From an uncultured Lachnospiraceae bacterium (GTDB lineage: Bacteria > Bacillota > Clostridia > Lachnospirales > Lachnospiraceae), in assembly GCA_910587955.1 (NCBI GenBank), contig CAJUNN010000044.1:1-13349 (forward strand): 13,349 bases of DNA. Direction: 5' to 3'. Each line of letters starts with the position of its first letter. The stretch's first letter is position 1. Both the position numbers and the translations under genes were made by a program. This document shows, one piece after another, positions 6,371 to 13,349 of this stretch. Under the pieces are notes generated by a model that saw only the letters and a program-made list of their open reading frames with translations, did no database searches and was not told the DNA's origin.

Positions 6371-7348
6371 ATGAACAAAAAGATGCTTTACAGATGCGGA
6401 CTGGAAAAACTTGGGGACGCTTCTTCGCTGCTGACAGTGGCCGGCGCGCTGTTGATTTTGATTGTGTTTTTTGCCATTGGCACACCTTATTTCCTGTCGG
6501 GAAAGAATTTTCTGAATATTGGTTTGTATGCGGCCATTGTGGGCTGCATCTCCTGTTCCGTGACTTTTATCAATATTTCCGGCATGATTGATCTGTCCGT
6601 AGGATCCCAGATTGCTGTGGTGGGAATGGTGGCGGCCATTGTTTCCCGCATGGGGACTCCCTGGTATCTGGTATGTCTGGCGGCTCTGGCAGCAGGTGTT
6701 TTGTGCGGGTTTATCAATGGGTTTTTTATTACGGTCTTTAAGCTGAATGCGTTTATTACAACCATCGCTACCATGCAGACCCTCCGGGGATTTGCTTTTC
6801 TTCTGTCGGACGGGCAGAGCCTGCCTATTTCGGACGGGGCTTTTAAATTTATCGGCAGGGGGTATCTTTTGGGAATTCCCGTATCCCTTTTGATTATGGT
6901 TGCCTCCTACCTGATCTTTCATGTGATTTCCAAATATACGGTGTTTGGGCGCAATGTGTATCTGATCGGCGGAAACGCGCAAGCCAGTTATCTGGCGGGG
7001 ATCAAGGTGAACCGCATGCGTATGAACCTGTATCTTCTGAACGGTTTCATGGCGGGCGTGGCAGGCATTCTTCTGGCGGCCCAGACGGGATCCGGGATGC
7101 CCAACGCGGCGGCAACCTACAATATGACGGCCCTTTCCGCCGTGATTCTGGGCGGTGTGGCCCTGACCGGAGGAAAAGGGACCATTTTCGGAACCTTTCT
7201 GGGCTGCATGGTTCTCTCGGTTCTGCAGAACGGCATGACCATGATGAGCGTGGGAACCTACTGGCAGGACATTATTATCGGTTTTGTCCTGATTTTTTCC
7301 GTTTCCGTGGACGCGGTTAAAGGCGGTTCCCTAAAGCGGAAACTGTAA
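6371..7348 (+). CDS. Second CUT2-family sugar ABC permease (RbsC-like), orphaned from its ATPase
   Basis: The 325-residue membrane protein is full length and undamaged. Hallmarks are SGMIDLSVGSQIAV, INGFFITVFKLNAFITTIATMQTLRG, the conserved cytoplasmic loop SAVILGGVALTGGKGTIFGT, VLQNGMTMMSVGTYWQDIIIG and a basic C-terminus (KRKL). AGGAGG (6357-6362) stands 8 bases before ATG 6371. It follows the wrecked ATPase by 4 bases, and no binding protein or ATPase of its own remains in the window. Either it borrows the intact ATPase encoded at 1387-2877, or it is still intact only because its partner decayed recently. No convincing promoter is visible between 5775 and 6370, so its expression is uncertain. 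The substrate is unknown. Confidence 0.88.
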   Translation: MNKKMLYRCGLEKLGDASSLLTVAGALLILIVFFAIGTPYFLSGKNFLNIGLYAAIVGCISCSVTFINISGMIDLSVGSQIAVVGMVAAIVSRMGTPWYLVCLAALAAGVLCGFINGFFITVFKLNAFITTIATMQTLRGFAFLLSDGQSLPISDGAFKFIGRGYLLGIPVSLLIMVASYLIFHVISKYTVFGRNVYLIGGNAQASYLAGIKVNRMRMNLYLLNGFMAGVAGILLAAQTGSGMPNAAATYNMTALSAVILGGVALTGGKGTIFGTFLGCMVLSVLQNGMTMMSVGTYWQDIIIGFVLIFSVSVDAVKGGSLKRKL

Positions 7349-7375
7349 AATTCATGATAAAAACGCAGGTTCGTA

Positions 7376-7404
7376 TTGCTTTCTCCAAAAACAGACACTA
7401 TAAT
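7376..7404 (+). promoter_or_regulatory. ftsH promoter
   Basis: TTGCTT (7376-7381) and TATAAT (7399-7404) are 17 bases apart, predicting a start near 7411 and a leader of about 24 bases before ATG 7435. It also shows that the in-frame upstream ATG at 7354 is not the start of this protein. Confidence 0.8.
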
Positions 7405-7434
7405 AGTAGGGTGATGTACGCAAGGAGGAGCAGA

Positions 7435-9402
7435 ATGGAAGAAAACAACCACTCAAACCGCCCCGGAAACGGAAACGGCGGCGGGGGAGACAATAAAAAT
7501 CCAAAGAACCGGCAGAGCATTCTCACACTATTGATTATGACGCTGGTGGGCCTGATGGTTTGGCAGATGGTTACCGGAAATATGGGTTCCGGCAAATCTC
7601 CCATCACTTACGACGAATTTATGAAGATGCTGGAGGAGGGAGACGTTGAAAGCGTTAAGATTTCCTCCAAGCAGATTACCATTGTATCCAAGACAAAGAC
7701 TCCCATGGGAGGAAATGCGGCGTATTATACCGGGATTGTCCCGGATTACCAGCTGGAGCAGAAGCTTTCCGACGCCGGTGTAAGTTATGAGGCGGAGATG
7801 GAGGATATGCGGGCGCTGATCCTCTCCGTATTTATCAATGTGGTCCTTCCGGTACTGCTTTTGTGGACTGTTTTCGGCCTGATTATGCGGAAAATGGGCG
7901 GCGGCGGTATGATGGGCATGGGTGTGGGCAAGAGCAAGGCCAAGGTTTACATCGAGAAAGAGACCGGTGTAACCTTTAAGGATGTGGCGGGCCAGGAGGA
8001 GGCCAAGGAATCTCTGCAGGAAGTGGTGGATTTCCTGCACAATCCCGGGAAATATACCCAGATAGGCGCCAAGCTTCCCAAGGGCGCACTGCTGGTGGGA
8101 CCTCCGGGAACCGGAAAAACCCTGCTTGCCAAGGCGGTGGCCGGGGAGGCTCATGTGCCGTTCTTCTCCCTGTCCGGTTCGGATTTTGTGGAAATGTTTG
8201 TGGGTGTGGGCGCTTCCCGTGTGCGGGACCTGTTTGAGGAAGCCAAGAAGCACTCGCCCTGTATTATTTTTATTGACGAGATTGATGCCATCGGCAAGAG
8301 CCGGGATTCCCGTTACGGCGGCGGAAACGACGAGCGGGAGCAGACTTTGAACCAGCTTCTGGCAGAGATGGACGGTTTCGACAGCAGCAAAGCCTGTCTG
8401 GTATTGGCGGCCACCAACCGTCCGGAGGTACTGGATCAGGCCCTTCTGCGTCCGGGGCGTTTCGACCGGCGGGTGATTGTGGACCGGCCGGATCTGAAAG
8501 GCCGTGTGGACGTGCTGAAGGTTCACGCCAAGAATGTCAATATGGACGAGACGGTGGATCTGGAAGCCATCGCCCTGGCGACCAGCGGGGCCGTGGGCTC
8601 CGATCTGGCCAATATGATCAACGAGGCAGCTATTCTGGCGGTAAAGAACGGGCGGAAGGCAGTATCCCAGAAGGATCTTTTTGAGTCTGTGGAAGTGGTC
8701 CTGGTGGGAAAAGAGAAGAAGGACCGGATCATGAGCAAAGAGGAGCGGCGCATTGTGTCCTACCATGAGGTGGGCCATGCTCTGGTGAGCGCTCTTCAAA
8801 AAGACGCAGAGCCGGTGCAGAAGATTACCATTGTCCCCCGGACCATGGGCGCCCTGGGTTACGTGATGCAGGTGCCGGAGGAGGAAAAATTCCTGAATAC
8901 CCGCAAAGAGATTGATGCCATGCTGGTGGGGTATCTGGCAGGCCGGGCGGCGGAGGAGCTGGTCTTTGACACTGTCACCACCGGGGCTGCCAACGATATT
9001 GAGAAGGCCACCCGCCTGGCAAGGGCTATGGTGACCCAGTACGGCATGTCGGACAAATTCGGCCTTATGGGTCTGGAGACCAAGGAGAGCGAATACCTGT
9101 CCGGGCGGACCATTATGAACTGCGGAGACGCCACAGCCGCAGAGGTGGATCAGGAGGTTATGCGGATCTTAAAGGATTCCTATGAAGAGGCCAAACGTCT
9201 CTTAGGGGAAAACCGGGACGTGATGGACAAGATTGCGGAGTTCCTGATTCAGAAGGAGACCATTACCGGAAAAGAGTTTATGAAGATATTCCGGGAAGTA
9301 AAGGGAATCCCGGAACCGGAGGAAGGTGAAGAGAAGAAGGAACGGGCTGCGGAGAAGAAAGAAGAGACAGAAACAGAAAAGAGGGAGCCGGAAGAGTCTT
9401 AG
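7435..9402 (+). CDS. ftsH: ATP-dependent zinc metalloprotease FtsH
   Basis: The 655-residue membrane protease matches FtsH in length and order of parts. A glycine/asparagine-rich cytoplasmic head is followed by a first membrane helix (about 29-48), a small extracytoplasmic domain (about 57-125) and a second helix (about 127-151). A glycine-rich hinge leads to the AAA+ domain, with Walker A GPPGTGKT (222-229), Walker B IIFIDEIDAIG and the second-region-of-homology segment ATNRPEVLDQALLRPGRFDRR. The peptidase has the zinc site HEVGH (444-448) and the third ligand Asp521 in TTGAANDIEKAT. The C-terminal tail is highly charged (Glu/Lys-rich). It extracts and degrades misfolded or regulated membrane and soluble proteins using ATP. 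GGAGGAG (7424-7430) precedes ATG 7435 at short distance. It has its own promoter and terminator, so it is monocistronic. Confidence 0.97.
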   Translation: MEENNHSNRPGNGNGGGGDNKNPKNRQSILTLLIMTLVGLMVWQMVTGNMGSGKSPITYDEFMKMLEEGDVESVKISSKQITIVSKTKTPMGGNAAYYTGIVPDYQLEQKLSDAGVSYEAEMEDMRALILSVFINVVLPVLLLWTVFGLIMRKMGGGGMMGMGVGKSKAKVYIEKETGVTFKDVAGQEEAKESLQEVVDFLHNPGKYTQIGAKLPKGALLVGPPGTGKTLLAKAVAGEAHVPFFSLSGSDFVEMFVGVGASRVRDLFEEAKKHSPCIIFIDEIDAIGKSRDSRYGGGNDEREQTLNQLLAEMDGFDSSKACLVLAATNRPEVLDQALLRPGRFDRRVIVDRPDLKGRVDVLKVHAKNVNMDETVDLEAIALATSGAVGSDLANMINEAAILAVKNGRKAVSQKDLFESVEVVLVGKEKKDRIMSKEERRIVSYHEVGHALVSALQKDAEPVQKITIVPRTMGALGYVMQVPEEEKFLNTRKEIDAMLVGYLAGRAAEELVFDTVTTGAANDIEKATRLARAMVTQYGMSDKFGLMGLETKESEYLSGRTIMNCGDATAAEVDQEVMRILKDSYEEAKRLLGENRDVMDKIAEFLIQKETITGKEFMKIFREVKGIPEPEEGEEKKERAAEKKEETETEKREPEES

Positions 9403-9418
9403 ATGATTGCCGGATCTG

Positions 9419-9446
9419 AAAAGTGGGGAATTTTCCCCACTTTTTC
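9419..9446 (+). terminator. ftsH terminator
   Basis: AAAAGTGGGGAA (9419-9430) is complementary to TTCCCCACTTTT (9433-9444), giving a GC-cored hairpin that runs into the T-run ending at 9445. It begins 17 bases after the ftsH stop. The A-rich left side could also make it work in the other direction. Confidence 0.9.
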
Positions 9447-9475
9447 TTGATGTAAAAAAGCGATTATACTACAAT
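9447..9475 (+). promoter_or_regulatory. Promoter of the sugar-kinase gene
   Basis: TTGATG (9447-9452) and TACAAT (9470-9475) are 17 bases apart, immediately after the ftsH terminator. The start would be near 9482, giving a leader of about 20 bases before GTG 9502. TATACT at 9465-9470 overlaps the -10 region but is too close to this -35 box. Confidence 0.65.
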
Positions 9476-9501
9476 GAGATTGATAGAAGGAGGAGTAAGC
9501 C

Positions 9502-11001
9502 GTGAATTACTATCTGGGAATTGATTTGGGAACTTCCAGCACCAAAACATTGCTGATGGATGAGGCGGGAACTGCCGTGGGAATTTCCCAGTGCGCATAT
9601 GATATAATCAAGCGGAGGCCGGAGGAAGCGGAGCAGGATATGGAGCTTTTGTGGGAGGCCGTGAAGAGCACGCTTGCGGATTTGAAGAACAGGTTTTCAA
9701 AGGAAATGGAAGCCGTCCGGTGCATCAGCTATTCCGGGCAGATGCACGGGCTGGTGATGGTGGACAAGGCAGGTAAGCCCATCCGCAGGGGGATTATCTG
9801 GGCAGATCAGCGCTCTAAGAATGCCATCCGGGAGATTTACCAAAGAGTGGGAGAAGACACCTGCCGCAGTCTGGTGCTGAATTCTCTCAGTACAGGTTTT
9901 CTCATTTCCTCCCTGATGTGGGTACGGGAGCAGGAGCCGGAAAATTACGGGAAAATATACCGGGTGATGCTGCCCAAAGACTATATCCGTTACCGTATGT
10001 GCGGGGAGTACGGGACAGATATGTCGGACGCGTCCGGAAGCGGTGCTTTTGATACGGCAAACCGCAGATGGGCCTGGGAACTGATAGACGGGCTGGAGAT
10101 AGACCGGAGCATCTTTCCTGCCTGCGGCGAGTCCTGTGAGATTGCGGGCAGGGTAACGGAGGCGTGCGCTCGGGAGACAGGGCTGCGCTCAGGCATTCCT
10201 GTGGCTTATGGCGGCGGGGACACGCTGATGCAGGGGGTAGGAAACGGCATCATCGGGCCCGGGGTGCTCTCCGCCAATATCGGTACGGCCTGCCAGCTGT
10301 CCGGCAGCGTAGAGAGCCCCCTTTCTGACCCGCAGTTTCGGACCAATACCTTCTGCCATGTGTGGCCGGGGGCCTGGCTTCTTATGGGAGCACACCTGAG
10401 CGGGGGAGTTGCCCTGAAGTGGCTGATGAATCAGGTACTGGAGATGGATTCCTATGAAGCTATGACAGCTTTGGCAGAACGTGTTCCGGCGGGAAGTGAA
10501 GGACTGATCTGCCTGCCTTATCTGAGCGGAGAGCGGACGCCGTGGAATGACCCGGATGCCCGTGGAATTTATTTGGGTATGACGCTCAAACATACAAAAG
10601 CCCATTTGATTCGCAGCACCATGGAGGGAATTGTATTCGGCCTTGGCACCTCGGCAGAGATTCTGCGGGAGCTGGGCGTTTCCTGGGACCGGGTGATTGC
10701 GTCGGGAGGCGGTGCCAGAGGAGAGTTGTTTCTGCAGATGCAGGCAGATATCCTGGACTGTGAAATTTACACCAATGAGGGACAGGAACAGGCCTGTATG
10801 GGTGCGGCGATTACGGCGGCAGTGGCCCGGGGAGAGTATGCGGATTACAAAGAAGCCTGCGGACGGATTGTGCGTCTGAGAGACAGGACGGTGCTGCCTG
10901 ACCGTGAGAATCAGAAACGCTGTGGGGAGGCGTTTGCTATGTATCGGGAGCTGTACGCCCGCAATCAGGATCTGCTTCACCGGGCGGCTGCTTTCAAGTG
11001 A
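9502..11001 (+). CDS. xylB: FGGY-family carbohydrate kinase, probably xylulokinase
   Basis: The 499-residue product has the length and two-lobed motif order of the FGGY kinases: the N-terminal phosphate loop GIDLGTSSTK (6-15), GQMHGLV (79-85), IIWADQRS (99-105), the catalytic-base region YGGGD (Asp240) and the C-terminal nucleotide-binding segment ASGGGARGELFLQMQAD. GQMHG with WADQRS is characteristic of xylulokinases, which convert D-xylulose to D-xylulose 5-phosphate with ATP and so feed the pentose phosphate pathway. Other pentulose specificities in the family cannot be excluded. GTG 9502 is preceded by the strong site AGAAGGAGG (9486-9494). No xylose isomerase is in the window. It has its own promoter, and uvrC follows 37 bases later with no terminator between. 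Confidence 0.88.
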   Translation: MNYYLGIDLGTSSTKTLLMDEAGTAVGISQCAYDIIKRRPEEAEQDMELLWEAVKSTLADLKNRFSKEMEAVRCISYSGQMHGLVMVDKAGKPIRRGIIWADQRSKNAIREIYQRVGEDTCRSLVLNSLSTGFLISSLMWVREQEPENYGKIYRVMLPKDYIRYRMCGEYGTDMSDASGSGAFDTANRRWAWELIDGLEIDRSIFPACGESCEIAGRVTEACARETGLRSGIPVAYGGGDTLMQGVGNGIIGPGVLSANIGTACQLSGSVESPLSDPQFRTNTFCHVWPGAWLLMGAHLSGGVALKWLMNQVLEMDSYEAMTALAERVPAGSEGLICLPYLSGERTPWNDPDARGIYLGMTLKHTKAHLIRSTMEGIVFGLGTSAEILRELGVSWDRVIASGGGARGELFLQMQADILDCEIYTNEGQEQACMGAAITAAVARGEYADYKEACGRIVRLRDRTVLPDRENQKRCGEAFAMYRELYARNQDLLHRAAAFK

Positions 11002-11038
11002 CTAGAGACGGAAATGTTATGCGGGAGGAGCGCAGCTC

Positions 11039-12895
11039 ATGTTTGACATTGAGGAAGAGTTGAAAAAACTGCCTGCCAAGCCGGGCGTTTATCTTATGCA
11101 CGACGAGAAGGATGCCATTATCTATGTGGGAAAGGCAGTTTCCCTGAAGAACCGGGTGCGGCAGTACTTTCAGTCCAGCCGGAACAAAGGCGTAAAAATT
11201 GAACAGATGGTCACCCACATTGCCCGTTTCGAGTATATTATTACCGATTCTGAGTTGGAGGCCCTGGTGCTGGAATGCAACCTTATCAAGGAGCACCGGC
11301 CCAAGTATAATACCATGCTGATGGATGATAAGACGTATCCCTATATTAAGGTGACGGTCAACGAAGAATATCCGCGGGTGATGCTTTCGCGGCAGCTCAA
11401 GAAAGATAAGGGGAAATATTACGGACCTTACACCAGTGCGGGAGCGGTGAAGGATACCATCGATCTGATTCATAAACTATACCAAATCCGCACCTGCAGC
11501 AGGAGCCTGCCCAAGGATTTGGGGAAGGACCGGCCCTGCCTGAATTACCATATCAAACAGTGCGCCGCCCCCTGCCAGGGCTACATTTCCCGGGAAGAAT
11601 ACGGGAAAAATGTGGGGAAAGCCCTGGATTTCCTGAACGGAAATTACGGACCGCTCTTAAAAGAGCTGGAAGAGAAGATGAAGGCGGCCTCGGATTCTAT
11701 GGAGTTTGAGAAAGCCATTGAATACCGGGAACTTTTAAACAGCGTCCGGCAGATTGCACAGAAACAGAAGATCACCCACAGCGATATGGAGGACAAGGAT
11801 ATTATTGCTTTGGCCAGTGAGGGAGAAGATGCGGTGGTCCAGGTGTTCTTTATCCGGGACGGCCGGCTCATCGGACGGGATCACTTCTATCTGCGGATTT
11901 CGGAAGGAGAGCAGGAGAAAGAGATTCTCAGCAGCTTTCTCAAACAGTTTTACGCGGGAACTCCCTACATTCCGCGGGAGTTGATGATCCAGGAAGCGGT
12001 GGAGGACAAAGAGGTGATCGAGCAGTGGCTGACAGCCCGGAAAGGACATCGGGTGTATCTTAGGGTTCCCAAGATCGGCACCAAGGAAAAGCTGGTAGAG
12101 CTGGCGAAGAAGAACGCAGCCCTGGTGCTGAGCCAGGACCGGGAGAAGATCAAGCGGGAAGAGGGACGGACCATCGGCGCCATGAAAGAAATTGCCGGAC
12201 TTCTGGGACTGGCAGGTGTAAACCGGGTGGAAGCCTTTGACATTTCCAACACCAACGGCTTTGAGTCTGTGGGCTCTATGGTGGTGTACGAGAAGGGAAA
12301 ACCCAAGCGCAGCGATTACCGGAAGTTCCGGATCCGCTCAGTAAAAGGGCCTGACGACTATGCCAGCATGTATGAGGTGCTGACCCGGCGCTTCCTCCAC
12401 GGGCTGGAGGAAGGGCGGGAGCTTCGGGAAAAGCAGATTTCCGGGGAGCTGGGAAGCTTTACAAAATTTCCGGATCTTCTGATGATGGACGGCGGACGGG
12501 GGCAGGTCAACATTGCCCTGCGGGTGCTTCAGGAGCTGGACCTTTCCATTCCTGTCTGCGGCATGGTCAAGGATGACAATCACCGTACCCGGGGGCTGTA
12601 TTTCAACAATGAGGAGATTCCCATTGACCGCAATTCCGAAGGCTTCCGCCTGATTACCCGGATTCAGGATGAGGCCCACCGGTTTGCCATCGAGTACCAT
12701 CGGTCCCTGCGCAGCAAAGAGCAGGTACACTCGGTTCTGGACGATATTGCGGGCATCGGTCCCTCCCGGCGGAAAGCCCTGATGAAGCGCTTCCAGTCCT
12801 TAGATGCCATCCGGGAGGCGGATGTAGAAACCCTGGCCTCCGTGCCTTCCATGAACCGGGGAGCAGCGGAGAAGGTCTACGCCTTTTTCCACTGA
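11039..12895 (+). CDS. uvrC: UvrABC excinuclease subunit C
   Basis: The 618-residue product has the complete UvrC architecture. The N-terminal GIY-YIG nuclease (about 13-95, with GVYLM and IIYVGKA) makes the 3' incision. A cysteine-containing segment follows (CLNYHIKQCAAPC), then the UVR helix pair that binds UvrB (about 202-240, FEKAIEYRELL). The RNase H-like nuclease makes the 5' incision (VEAFDIS near residue 400, LMMDGGRGQ, MVKDDNHRTRGL). C-terminal helix-hairpin-helix motifs (about 569-615, IAGIGPSRRKALMKRF) bind DNA. With UvrA and UvrB it cuts damaged strands in nucleotide excision repair. GGGAGGAG (11023-11030) stands 8 bases before ATG 11039. It lies close behind the sugar kinase gene and probably shares its transcript. 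Length and motifs are normal. Confidence 0.97.
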   Translation: MFDIEEELKKLPAKPGVYLMHDEKDAIIYVGKAVSLKNRVRQYFQSSRNKGVKIEQMVTHIARFEYIITDSELEALVLECNLIKEHRPKYNTMLMDDKTYPYIKVTVNEEYPRVMLSRQLKKDKGKYYGPYTSAGAVKDTIDLIHKLYQIRTCSRSLPKDLGKDRPCLNYHIKQCAAPCQGYISREEYGKNVGKALDFLNGNYGPLLKELEEKMKAASDSMEFEKAIEYRELLNSVRQIAQKQKITHSDMEDKDIIALASEGEDAVVQVFFIRDGRLIGRDHFYLRISEGEQEKEILSSFLKQFYAGTPYIPRELMIQEAVEDKEVIEQWLTARKGHRVYLRVPKIGTKEKLVELAKKNAALVLSQDREKIKREEGRTIGAMKEIAGLLGLAGVNRVEAFDISNTNGFESVGSMVVYEKGKPKRSDYRKFRIRSVKGPDDYASMYEVLTRRFLHGLEEGRELREKQISGELGSFTKFPDLLMMDGGRGQVNIALRVLQELDLSIPVCGMVKDDNHRTRGLYFNNEEIPIDRNSEGFRLITRIQDEAHRFAIEYHRSLRSKEQVHSVLDDIAGIGPSRRKALMKRFQSLDAIREADVETLASVPSMNRGAAEKVYAFFH

Positions 12896-12920
12896 TTTTG
12901 GTGAATTTTTCCGCCCGGTC

Positions 12921-12950
12921 TTGCATGTACAAAGAAGGCTGTGCTAAAAT
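12921..12950 (+). promoter_or_regulatory. Extended -10 promoter reading into the repeat array
   Basis: TTGCAT (12921-12926) and TAAAAT (12945-12950) are 18 bases apart, and TG at 12942-12943 makes an extended -10 (TGCTAAAAT). The start would be near 12957, about 10 bases before the first repeat unit. It lies about 25 bases after the uvrC stop and has no gene of its own in view. Confidence 0.65.
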
Positions 12951-12956
12951 AAACAC

Positions 12957-13349
12957 AGAATATTGAAAACAGCAGGAGCCCGTTCAGAGCCTAGAAAGAA
13001 TTACGGACGGATAGCTAGACGTCCGGAAATCTTTCTAAGGGAGAGGTTCTGATCGGGCGGCTGCGGAACTGGAAACAGCAGAAGCCCGTTCAGAACCCAG
13101 AAAGAATTACGGGCGGATAACTAGACGGCCGGAAATCTTTCTAAGGGAGAGGTTCTGACCGGGCGGATGCAGAACTGGAAACAGCAGGAGCCCGTTCAGA
13201 ACCCAGAAAGAATTACGGACGGATAACTAAACGTCCGGAAATCTTTCTAAGGGAGAGGTTCTGACCGGGCGGATGCGGAACTGGAAACAGCAGAAGCCCG
13301 TTCAGAGCCTAGAAAGAATTACGGACGGATAGCTAGACGTCCGGAAATC
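12957..13349 (+). ncRNA. Candidate repeated structured RNA (unknown family), 3' end outside the window
   Basis: A promoter at 12921-12950 would start a transcript just before the first 106-bp unit, so the array could be expressed as a chain of about 81-base hairpins joined by about 25-base linkers. In support of RNA structure, one pair in the outer stem is G-U in unit 1 and A-U in units 2 and 3, and most other differences fall in the apical loop, linkers or mismatched positions. Against it, unit 2 changes both partners of one apical pair (A-T becomes G-G). It may instead be a long leader of a gene beyond the window or a non-functional repeat. Confidence 0.4.
12967..13349 (+). repeat. Tandem array of 106-bp units with hairpin-forming potential
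   Basis: Units start at 12967, 13073, 13179 and 13285, with exactly 106 bases between equivalent positions each time. The first three are complete and the fourth is cut after 65 bases. Units differ by a handful of substitutions and no gaps. Each unit's core (12978-13058 in unit 1) can fold as one long hairpin: outer arms GCCCG/CGGGC, then TCAGA/TCTGA and CC/GG, a middle helix AGAAAGA/TCTTTCT and an apical helix CGGACG/CGTCCG closing a 10-base loop. Linkers between units contain CTG-GAAA-CAG, a short stem with a GNRA-type loop. The 106-base period is not a multiple of three and stops occur in the units, so no repeated peptide is encoded. I do not recognise the family. Confidence 0.93.

Noticed and set aside
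7354..7434. Longer N-terminus for FtsH from ATG 7354
   Set aside because: The segment contains the promoter (7376-7404), and the strong ribosome site belongs to ATG 7435.
12888..12910. uvrC terminator
   Set aside because: Only a 3-base CAC/GTG stem precedes the T-run, too weak to call.
12967..13349. CRISPR array
   Set aside because: The whole 106-base unit repeats with few substitutions; there are no unique spacers, and the unit is far longer than a CRISPR repeat.
12967..13349. Integron attC sites or a self-cleaving ribozyme array
   Set aside because: The GTTRRRY/RYYYAAC boxes of attC are not present in the right places, and no integron genes are seen. CTGA and GAAA strings occur, but not in the ordered hammerhead core, and no other ribozyme consensus could be fitted.
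12967..13349. Repeat-containing protein gene
   Set aside because: The period is not a multiple of three, stop codons occur inside the units, and no open frame with a ribosome site spans them.

Overview
The window looks like chromosomal DNA of a Clostridia-type Firmicute, probably Lachnospiraceae-like. This is inferred from the strong AGGAGG-type ribosome sites, consensus sigma-A promoters with AT-rich intergenic DNA around moderately GC-rich genes, a typical clostridial sugar-transport lipoprotein, and FtsH and UvrC of the usual Gram-positive sizes. All recognisable genes are on the + strand.

Positions 1-1136 hold an AT-rich leader, a promoter, an IclR-family regulator and its terminator. 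Positions 1137-5774 hold a CUT2 (ribose/galactose-type) ABC import operon. It has a perfect-consensus promoter with two tandem palindromes just downstream (probable regulator sites), then a double-domain ATPase, a permease, a substrate-binding lipoprotein and a metallo-beta-lactamase-fold hydrolase, and it ends in a strong terminator. The sugar or sugar-like substrate cannot be named from sequence. Positions 5775-7348 hold the remains of a second CUT2 cassette: a badly deleted ATPase pseudogene followed by a complete permease gene, with no intact ATPase or binding protein of its own.

Positions 7376-12895 hold housekeeping and metabolic genes. ftsH has its own promoter and terminator. A xylulokinase-like FGGY kinase gene has its own promoter and is followed closely by uvrC, probably on the same transcript. 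The IclR regulator, importer and sugar kinase together suggest a carbohydrate-utilisation neighbourhood, but the kinase and importer are separated by ftsH and need not share a substrate.

The most unusual element is at the right end. Immediately after uvrC a good promoter with an extended -10 points into a tandem array of exactly 106-bp units (three complete, the fourth cut by the window end). Each unit can fold into a long imperfect hairpin and none shows coding potential. The predicted transcript start lies about 10 bases before the first unit. I do not recognise this repeat; it is the best candidate for an undescribed structured-RNA or repeat element here.
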